39,248 bases of DNA, taken from the NCBI GenBank assembly GCA_011947345.1, contig JAAVTG010000031.1, positions 1 through 39,248 of the forward strand. Direction: 5' to 3'. How positions within the stretch are numbered: the first letter of the stretch is position 1; every line of letters begins with the position of its first letter. The translations under genes were made by a program, and so were the position numbers. The DNA is from Phytophthora quininea. Lineage: Eukaryota > Oomycota > Peronosporomycetes > Peronosporales > Peronosporaceae. The notes beneath the pieces were generated by a model, which was given only the letters and a program-made list of their open reading frames with translations, had not been told where the DNA came from and ran no database searches. Of this stretch, positions 30,217 to 39,248 are shown piece by piece.

Positions 30217-33200
30217 ATGGGAACGGAAGACGAGAGCGTCGCGGCCAATGTGTCGCTGACACCTGCAGAAGCGCTATCCAGGTTTGATGCTGCGGGTTTG
30301 CGTCGCGACTTCGAACGACTGAGCGTGGACGATCTCACCGCTCTCGCCAGCTTTCCAGTAGAGCCGCATGCTCTCATCGGTCGCGTGGTCGCAGTCACAC
30401 ACTGCTTGCTGCTTTCACTCGCGCCAGAGCATTCAACGCTGGAGTTGTGCTCACCACCTTGGGCTTTACTGCGACTTCAGTTTCTCGACAACACCGTGAG
30501 GATCTGGCGAAAGCTGCGGAAGCGTGCCCGGCAACTTGAGACCGGAGTCAAATCACTTTCCACCGCGCAGATTCGCTACGGATGCAAGGAGCTGATACCG
30601 TACGTGTTACCACCTACGACACCGACCAACAGTCCAAGCAGCAAATGGCAACTCAACAAGGTGGCGCCAGTAAGCACGATCGCTGCTTCGCTCAGCGCAT
30701 GGGCAGTATTCTGCCTCTGGTGCTCTGTTACGCCGTCGACTTTGACGAATCTCCGTCTTTATGAGGTCTCTGCCGACCAGACAACACCTCAGCTAAGCCG
30801 TTCTCCCAGCAAGTCCAAATCAAAGAATCACTCTCCAACTTTGAGGGCGTTAAATAACGTGTCAAGCTTGACAGCTACATGCTGCAGACTAGCAACAGCG
30901 TCAGACGGCGTTCTAAACGCATTGGCACCAAGATTGGAGGGCGTTTTATGCTTTTCCACACGCGATTTACCAGCTTGACCCAGGATTTATCACCAGGCGA
31001 GTCGGTTGGGGAGTGGTCAGTCTACTGCCTGGATGTGAACCGCGTCGGACGAAAGCAGCAACATCCTTCGTCAACAAATACGTCATGGTGGACTCGCTTC
31101 CACCCCATTGATGTATTATCGTCAGCTAGTTCACCGTCGTTCACATTGTCTCAACTGCCGCCACTGGCGCAGCAATCGCTACTGCTTCAGCTTGGCTTCC
31201 ACGACCATGTCTTTGAGCGTCCGACTCAAGATATTCCATTCGCGAAAAGCCCAGGGCATTGTCGACCCGTCTTTAGTCTTAAGTTCGGCGTGGTTGGAAT
31301 CGATTCGCACCAACTCTATCTCGTTGCTGTCGGGAATGCCTTCATAACGATGGAGACGACCGTGGCTGATCTACGGTTTCAATTGACCTCACCAACCTCG
31401 TCGAGTCTCTGCAGCAGCCTCAACACCGAAGCCAATTTTCGCTTTGCATACTGCGGATCGTTCCTGGCAACCTCACAAGAAAATTGTCTGGCTGCCGCGG
31501 CACTTTCGCCTTTTGTTATCCTTGCAATTGTGCCTCACGATAATTCCCTTGCCGAATATCGCAAGAACAAGCTCACCTCACAGCTGTGGTGCCACTACTA
31601 CGACGTTGCCCAATCCCTCGTAAATGCTGGAGTGCCTGACCACTTACCGCAGCTTGACTCTAAGACATCAAATAGCTCCATCTCCAAGGCAGTCACTGTG
31701 TTCCCCGTCCGACGACTTATCACGACCAGACCGACTAATAACACATCCATCCACGAAATATCGACTGCCTCCGCCATCGTCGAGTTTTTCACGCACTGGA
31801 GAGCATTTGTACACTTTCAGCAACTTCAGGATGCAGCGATACTTTTCCAGCTTCAGCAGCGATCTCCACGAAAGAAAGTTAAAGTCAAGAAATTGCCTGC
31901 AAATCTCAGCAATGGAGGTGATCCAGAAAGCGAGAATGTTCCTTACGGACCGCAACCTGAACCTCTTCCTCACAAGGTATGATTCTGCAGTATTGCCGAA
32001 AGCATTCTTGTTTACCTCACTTCATTTCACTTCGCGTAGAAATTCAACTCCAATAAAGAGTGGTTGCTTCCGCTGTATGCCGTGGTCGACGTCGCGACTC
32101 CCACCACAGCAACACTAAGAACCCCGTTTCGTGGCGACGTTAATCACGCACTCGCATCACGGTGTCGACTCGTTCTCAGTAATGATGAGCATGTTGTCCA
32201 CGTCACGCAAGTCAATCTAGCCACCGCCGAATGCGATGCCTTCGGTATTAACCTTACGGTCTTCGACGTCGGCTTTAAGAGAGACGAGTCGTGTCCGCTC
32301 GAATCGCTAATTCAACTGAAAGATGTGTACGCCTGGATCATCATGCCCCGTAAGTCGAGCGGTTCTGGGCCACCTGAATGGCTGTGCAGTCTTTACCGTT
32401 TCGTCCGGCATCCAAAATATGATTTCCTAGACTTGCATGAGCAGCAATTCCAATATTTCCGTGTTCGGGGCCGTGGCATCTTGTGGAACGACGCGTCGAG
32501 GCTGCATTTTGGAGCAAAGCTGTCGACTGGAAGCCCGTCATGGCTAATACAGAACTGCACTCGACAATCTTGCGGAAGATATTTGACACCATGTGCCACT
32601 CACATCCGCCGGCACTCGGTGTTGACAGCGTCAAGTTCAGCAAACTTCTCTACGAAGCAACCATCCAGCCGTCGCTGTTGACGATCGGAGATGCTGCCTT
32701 TTTGTTCGCAAGCAACATTATGCTTGGGTCCTCGTACGAAATGAACTTTGACGGCTTCGTGCGCGCGATGGAATGGCTGGCCCAGGAATTCTACAGTGGT
32801 ACGATCAAAGCAAAACCTGGTAAGTCTAGCCCAAACAAAAGCTTACCTGGGGTTCAGCACGCTATGTTGAACTGGCAGCGGACACAGAGAAATCCGCAAG
32901 ATGACCTTGGCCAGCTTTTATCCCCATTACGGCGCCTCTGTTTTGAAACACTGGTGCATCTACCTAGTCTGTCGGGAACTTGGCACGAGATCATGAACTC
33001 GTGGAGATTGACTTCCAAGCAAAATCATGCAGGAGTTCGCAGTGAGATACTGCGCCTCCACTCGGCTGCGCGCTGTGGATCGGATTCATCACGTGGAGAA
33101 AGTTTTCACGGCTCCGTCAACGAATGAAGGATGAGCGTTTGGCGGCCACCAAACTGCAGAGCATTGCTCGAGGACGGCGCCAATATCTGGAATATTATCG

Positions 33201-35903
33201 TGTTCGTCGCGTCATCACGAGGATTCAACTCCGGATCCGTGCTCGCTTTGAGCTGCGTCGCCTACGAGCGGAGCATGTAGCTTTCATCGAGCGAATGAGA
33301 GTTCGCATGGTGAAGTGGATGCGCTACCATCTCTGGATGCTCCATGAGTGGAATCGAGTGAACCCTGACAAAGCTGCTAGGCGCGAAAGAATTCGCCAGA
33401 AGCGACTTCGACGGCTTGGTGTTGCTGTGTTCCCGCTGGACTCCAAACTTATTCGTTTCTCGTTGTATCGAGCTGCACTCGAAGAAAATATCGAAGGAAT
33501 CGATATAGCTCCGACAACTATCGGAAATATGGACTCACAAGACGTTGAGCCAGTCGAAGCTTATGAGCTTGAAGTTGTGGACGCAAGTCACTCTTGGGGA
33601 CAAGTGTTCGCCACGTCGGAACAACAAATTAATCAGTTCAATGCGGAAGAGATGGGTCGTGTCGCTTTGCAAGGTTTTGCGGGATTGGACACAGTTAAGA
33701 ACCTTTCCGCCAGGGATCTTTTCCAAGACACTAAGAGAGACTCCATTGTTAACCCAGTATCAAAGCCGAATATTGTCATGCTGGCACTTGCTCGACGCCT
33801 GGAAATTCATAATAATCCAGCACACACCAGTACAACCTTGCGTTGCTACTCTGACCCAGCGGATACGTCGCTGGGCAAGGTACAATTCGACTCGTGCCAT
33901 TAGATTGGATGATGGAAAGCTCACGTTATATGTCTCTGTCGTATACTGCAGCTCATCTTCAAAGGAGCTGTTCGATCTGTACACAACCCAACTCAGGAGC
34001 AGCAACTCGTCCAGCAGCACGTTATGCGCGTGTTGGAATGGGCTGGCATTTTCAAGTTTATGCTCTACACACCCAGCACATCTGCAAAACGGCGCTATGA
34101 TCTTCCGCCATCGTTCATTCATTCTGTACTTTGTTTTGTGCGCTTCAACACCATGACGTTGGGCCCTGAAGATGGGGATGGTCTTGTGGAGGTAGTCAAC
34201 GAACGACCCATTGATAAACCAAAACTCCATAACGCCGATTCCAGCGAATATATTCGCCACCGAATCCATCACATTCTAGCTGGAACGCAAAAACTGACCG
34301 CACTTCGATGCATTGTCAATTACGTGCTCCAATATGGCGTTTGTCTTCCAAAGTATTCAATGATGCCACACGTGGTTGCCGAGCAAAAGCGACAGCATGA
34401 TGAGCGTTCAGCCGCAGAGCGTGACGCACGAATTGCCAGGGAACTCCAGTTGATAGTGAAGGTTCAATCGCACGCACGACGATATTTAGCGAAGAAAGCC
34501 CGGCAAAACCTTGCTTTGGTAAGTTTCTCGGAGAAATAGATCGTGATCATGTTCTCACTCCAAATATCTGCAGGCAAGCTACTCTAAGCAGTTCGACGTA
34601 GCGCACAAATGTTTCGTGTACGTTCGACACCGTCCGTCCGGTGCAACATCCATCCTGGGCAAGCGAAAACCGTCTAGTCTTTTCGATGAAGACGTGCCTC
34701 CGCCAGAAGATCAATGGCAGCGGTGCCTTGACAACACCAATGACGAAGAAGCTTGTTTCTTCAATCCTCGCCGCGGGGTCTATAGTCGATATGATCACGC
34801 CCTCGCAGCAATCTATGTACAACGATGGTTTCGTCGGAAAATGTGGAACGGAGTAAACGACTGGAAACTACGCGATACGGCCTGTGCTCTGCGCTACCAC
34901 CACGACGTCCAGAAACCCAATAAAGTAGCAGACCCCAAGCAACTGGAAGACCTCAAGCGATATACGTTGCAGCTGCACGCGCTGCAGCATCAGGTACCAG
35001 CATCTTTGACGAATATTTTCCCGTGGTTGTCTTATCGAGTGTGTGGATTTAATGCTTGTGCACCAGTACAAGGAGGCATTCACCATGTATGAGGCGGCAC
35101 TGAAGGTAACCACTCCATATTGCTGCTTTCTTCACTAGGTAATTCAGTCCATGGTGCTATCAGTAGATTTCTCCCAGCGATCTCCAATCACTTGTCGGGT
35201 TGGCAGTTCTGCTTGTCGTTTCCTGCCGCTATCCACCCAAGCAGTCGTGGGGCCGTGCAATGAACTTACTGCAACAAGCACGCACTTCACTAAGCGGAGA
35301 TCTTGCTAGTGCATTGCGTGAAGTCGAACAAAACGGCTTCCGTTGGTCTTTGTTCCTACAGATGAAGAACCCTCATGTATGTACGTTCCTGCTATCTTTC
35401 GCTCGTGAGATAGAATGTGCTCAGTAGTATGCATTCTCATGCAGGCCATCGCAAATTACGCCGCATATCTCCAATGTGTACACCTCGATATTGACAAGGT
35501 GCGGTTGCTGCCACGGTCCACTATTCCCATCCAGTGAATCACATACTCCACATTTTCCATTCGTAGGCCGAGCTCCTTTATCGGCGGGCGCTGGATCTGG
35601 ATCCAGACAATGACTTGTTCGTGACAAACTTTCAGAGGATCAGGTCGGAGCGAGCCCCAGGTGGTGTGTACGCCTTCGCCGGTCCAGGCAAAATCGCACT
35701 TGCACGCTCGTTGGTGAGTTCGATAATCTCCATCCGTGCCGTTTTGGAAACCAATTAGTGAAGGGTGTCCATTTATGCAGGAAATTCGTCGAGTCGATAC
35801 GTGGAGAGAGATGGAAGACCCGAAAGCGCAACGACCAATGCCGAAGCGCTTTTTCCAGGACCTTCGCACCGGCCAATGCACGTGGGAAATGCCTAACAAC
35901 TAA
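30217..35903 (+). CDS. Very large IQ, p25-alpha-like, TPR and WW-like protein
   Basis: Roughly 1,750 residues after removal of introns. The N-terminal third (from ATG at 30217, MGTEDESVAANVSL) is unrecognised. Around 32555-32805, a segment (KIFDTM, FSKLLYEATIQPSLLTIGDA, NFDGFVRAMEWLAQEFY) has the helix pattern of the p25-alpha/TPPP domain, an EF-hand-like fold linked to microtubules. IQ motifs follow (ATKLQSIARGRRQYLEYYR; VKVQSHARRYLAKKARQ; AAIYVQRWFRRKMW). Near the end comes a TPR unit (KAELLYRRALDLDPDN), and the last residues resemble a WW motif (TWREMEDP, FFQDLRTGQCTWEMP). Introns include 31977-32039, 34519-34573, 34994-35066 and others after 35105. Apparent one-base losses occur near 30845, 32497, 33080, 33890 and 33985. 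Likely cytoskeletal and calmodulin-regulated; this is inferred from domains. Confidence 0.65.
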
Positions 35904-36040
35904 TCAAGGCGCCACTCCCAAAACAACAAAAGGTTAGTCCTTTCCGCCATCTATCTATCACAAACGTACCGCGGAGGAGCTCTGAGATGGTGAGGGAAAT
36001 TTGCACCCGGCGTTTTATTTATCCTACTTCAAGTGTCTTG

Positions 36041-39000
36041 TCATTTCCTTCTTCCCCTTTTCAATAATCTCTGCGCCTCGTCTTCTTCGTCTATAAGGCC
36101 GCGTTGCTGCTTTAGCTGCTGTACAAATGCCAAGATGTCCCGAGCGAGCACCTCAGACACGCGACTGGTCCGTTCCACGCCAATATTTATATGCGACGTC
36201 ACCTTCGCAATGGACTGGAGGTCAGACAGTAATCGTTCACTGCAGACCAAGTCTCTCCAGCGCTTCCATTCAGCATCTGGACAAAGATGCCTATTGTCCA
36301 ATCCGCTCGGCCGATGTTTTATAGCTACTAATCGCGAGCACAGCGCCTTTAATAATTGCAGTTGCACAAGGCGAACCTGATCGACGTCCGAGGGTGCTAG
36401 CGGACACACAGCCAACTGGACAACTGGTAGAAGTGCATCGCTCTGGATCTCACAAGCCACGAGTTTCCGCAGTAGCAGCAAAAGAAACACATTCATCCGC
36501 GTTTCCCCGATCGAACACGATGCCAGTTTCTGCTCTACAAAGCCAGCACCTCGCGCACGATGCTCATTGGCACAGCGACCACCATCGTCTTGACGAGTTC
36601 CGCAAAGGAATCGGCTTTCCCTGGAAGTTATCTCCCACAAGAATCGCGTTGAAATGTTGGTCTTTGTGCTCGCGTCCACAGCACAAGTCGGTGCACTGCT
36701 GCAGAATCACCCACAGAAGAGCCTTCACATTATTCGAACTGAACCGGAACATGTTCTGCAGCAAGCATATCGCCTTATTCCCTATTGTTGGCGGTCCCGT
36801 GTACGCACAGTGTACAATATCCTGTACGACATGCTGTCGTGTCCAGTCTTTGTTTCGCGTCGGCGAATTGCACGTGACAACAGCGTTTATCGCGTCTAGG
36901 AGCATCTCCTGTCTGTGTCTCCGTCGCCCGGAGCTTAATAAATCCACAATCAGGCGCACCACGGGTCTCGAGGAAAGCACGCGGCGAACAAAATCCCCGA
37001 TATCGCCCTTCTTCGCTGCTAATAACTTGATTGCGCCAACAAGCTGAGCAAACGCTGTTGGACTCTCAGCAAGACGGTCATATTCTACAAGCGGCTTTTG
37101 TACAACGCTTCGCCTCGAGCTGGTATCCAAACCATCATCTCCGTCACTTCCAAGGAACAATGTAATGGCACTGCTCAAAACTGCGTCAGCTGCTGTCGGA
37201 TTCTTTTTGTCGAATTCTGCCAATCCACCAACAACTTCGTGCAGAAAACCCTCTGCGAGAGGGTGTGCAGACGGCAAAAGCAAGTTCAGCGCCTCAGAAA
37301 ACTTGACGCCCGTGTCATTGTGAGTCTCACGACCGAGACGACGAAAGTAAAGGCCGCAAAGGCGAGCTGTGAGCCTTTGGAGTTTTTGATTAAACTCGTG
37401 TTGTGTGTCGCCTTCTGCCGGATTTTGGGTGATAGTGACGAGCAGCCCATGAATGAAGGCCCAGGGAAGAGTGACTTTGTCTGACCAAACATCCGACCAA
37501 ATGTCTACGAACAATACGCTTGATCGACTACTCACTGAGCCCAGTAGAATTAGCAATGCTTCCAGTTTGCTTTTTGCATCCAGGACTGCTTGGCTCCCCA
37601 CAGTGTCGAGGTCTTCCCATAACGGATCAGTAATTGATCCATTTACGCCGTTCTGCTTGATATTTTTCTCTGTAGACTGCACAGGAGCTCCGCCGAGTAC
37701 ATTCGTCATGTAGTCTTGAAGAATAACGCGCAGAGCTGGTTCTCGCTCTGCTTCATAACACTGGGGAGATAGCACAAAGCTCAGAATATGTTTACTGAAC
37801 CAGTGCGATTTCTTAGTGCTTATCTTCGAAGTGAAGCGCACCAAAAATGCCACGAGCTCCTTGAACGCTTCGGCGACGTCTGCATTGGCAGGCTTCTGCT
37901 TGCGACACCGCTGGATCCATTCGCTAAGTAGCGACGCGCTCCAGCTCGAACTGGCATGCGCGAACGCCCGCTCGAAACAGTCTGGGATTAGAAACGACTG
38001 CGAGTCAACTAAGTGTTTCTTCAGGTGTTCATCACTTAGCAACAGCTCCACAAAACCGCAAGAAAATCGACAAGTGCGTTGCTTGCCTTCCTCAGCTAAC
38101 AACTCCACAATCTGCTGGGTGGGGTCTTCTACCTGCCAGTTCAAATCATAGGTCGTGGTGTCCTTCCCGTCTTGGATCGGTGAGCGGTAGGGCAACAACA
38201 CTCTCCATAAGCAGTGGAGCACATTATCACTAGACTGTGCTGCACAAGCTGATATCCAAGGACTGAGGACGAATTTCTCCCGATTGGGCTCCAACAAGCA
38301 GCGCAGCAGCGTCCGACACGCCAGCTCATGACGCGTCACTTCCTGTGGTGGCGTTCGCGACGGCAGCGCTCCACATATTCTCACAAAGGCCTCTACCACG
38401 GGATACTTGTTGGTCGTCACGGACTCCCCGTCTTGACCATTTTCTCGAGCATGGGTGGCAGCAACACCTCCATGAACTCGGGTCGTTTAAACAGGAAGCC
38501 GGCTAATACTTCGTCCAGCAGCGTTGGATAGGTGCAGGGGTAGTAGGCCGCCAGCAGAGTCGTGAGTTCCTGAAGGAAGCTCGGCGCAAAGCCCGAGCGG
38601 TTGCACCAGTTGTTGACATGGTTCCCCACGATCTTCAGCAGCGCCGCGCGACTCATTTGCACGTCCACGCGGTCCACGAGTCCTTGCGGCACGAGCTTGG
38701 CGGCGTCCACGCCAAAGCGCAGCAAGTCCAGCTCCGACACGCCGCCGTCTTCGTGTCTGCGGCCTCCACGTCGCTTGCGCTTCAGCGAGCGACTGCCATT
38801 GGCGTCTCGCTCGGCTCTGGCTCCCGGGAAGTAAAAGTCGAAGACGGACTTGGCTGGCGGCGTGCTGTCTCCGTTGGCGACGCCGTTCTTGGCGTCTTGC
38901 GTGACAACGTCGCGTCGCCGCTCGTTGGCGAAGCTCTGGACGACGGCGGGCATCTCTTGGAACATGGACGAGGCTCCTGGCGGTGCGGCGTCGGTGGTGA

Positions 39001-39235
39001 GGCTGCTGATTCGCATGGGGGCGCCCCAGTCGCTGCCGGTCTTGACGCGCTTGCTGCCGCTCGGCTCGGGGCTGCGGTCGTCGCCCATGAGCGACGCCAT
39101 CTTCATTTTGGACGGGCGCGGCGGGTCGGGCGCGGGTTGCTGCTGCGCGTACATCTCGGCCACGGAGGTGGGTGCTCGGCCGCGCGGACGGCCCCGAGGC
39201 CCCCGCGGGCGAGGTTCGTCGTCGTCGTGTGCCAT
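36041..39235 (-). CDS. Large nuclear-type helical-repeat protein with AT-hook N-terminus
   Basis: About 1,060 residues, starting MAHDDDEPRPRG at 39235. The first residues contain RGRPRGRAP, an AT-hook-like DNA-binding motif. A basic nuclear-localisation type cluster (SLKRKRRGGRR) follows at about 38760-38800. The rest is almost entirely amphipathic helices in a HEAT/ARM-like pattern (LLDEVLAGFLFKRPEFMEVL, LLEALLILLG-like segments, SERLLSDLQSIAK), ending RLLKRGRRK. One base is missing near 38420, joining KMVKTGSP to VTTNKYPVVEAF. Two more are missing near 36610 and 36558, joining FQGK to DSFAELVKTMVV and then GFVEQKLASCS. A large helical scaffold of a nuclear complex (Integrator subunit 1 was considered) would fit, but I cannot confirm any family. 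Confidence 0.6.
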
Positions 39236-39248
39236 CCCGGCGGCTTTT

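Noticed and set aside
1..39248. CRISPR arrays, bacterial operons, phage or toxin-antitoxin modules, rRNA or tRNA genes
   Set aside because: The window is intron-bearing eukaryotic nuclear DNA. No regularly spaced repeats were seen, and I noticed no tRNA or rRNA signature, although a covariance-model scan was not possible.

Overview
This is a nuclear eukaryotic window, most likely from an oomycete of the Phytophthora/Peronosporales type. The evidence is compact genes on both strands, short GT-AG introns (about 60-75 nt) that often carry a CTAAC or CTAAT branch site, short intergenic gaps, an oomycete-like initiator (CTCACTTCC) before the inositol-phosphate synthase gene, and large proteins with IQ, p25-alpha-like and WD repeats of the kind found in flagellated protists. 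I cannot name the species from sequence alone.

Layout, left to right. A WDR90-type centriolar/ciliary WD40 gene (+) enters from the left edge. It is followed by a cyclophilin (-), a decayed copy of a local gene family (+), a partial PH-like gene (-), a rhomboid-family intramembrane protease (-), importin-alpha (+) and a tiny V-ATPase e-like membrane protein (-). Next comes a striking block: two nearly identical arms of about 2.17 kb in inverted orientation flank the myo-inositol-1-phosphate synthase gene. Each arm carries an ankyrin-repeat gene, an unknown 385-aa-type gene and the tail of the synthase. The right copies are intact and the left copies are broken. Then come convergent RAMP4/SERP1 (+) and MANF (-), both ER-stress proteins. 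After these lie a Glo3/ArfGAP2-3-type ArfGAP (-), a large IQ-motif gene (+), an NDUFA3-like complex I subunit (-), a secreted-side membrane protein (+), a second large IQ protein with p25-alpha-like, TPR and WW-like segments (+), and a large AT-hook-bearing helical protein (-) that starts near the right edge.

Nearly every long gene, including housekeeping ones such as importin-alpha and inositol synthase, needs one or more single-base frame corrections. Almost all are apparent one-base losses, often in short homopolymers. This looks like base-level assembly error more than mass pseudogenisation, so coordinates of coding regions below span frame breaks, and broken frames alone are not treated as proof of a pseudogene.

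The most interesting signals are three. The first is the inverted duplication or conversion tract around the inositol synthase gene, whose left end falls inside an ankyrin gene with an older, diverged 5' part. The second is the convergent RAMP4/MANF pair, whose promoters share a 12-bp GCCACGTGGAGC box reminiscent of unfolded-protein-response elements. The third is an oomycete MANF that keeps all eight cysteines and a KDEL-like tail.
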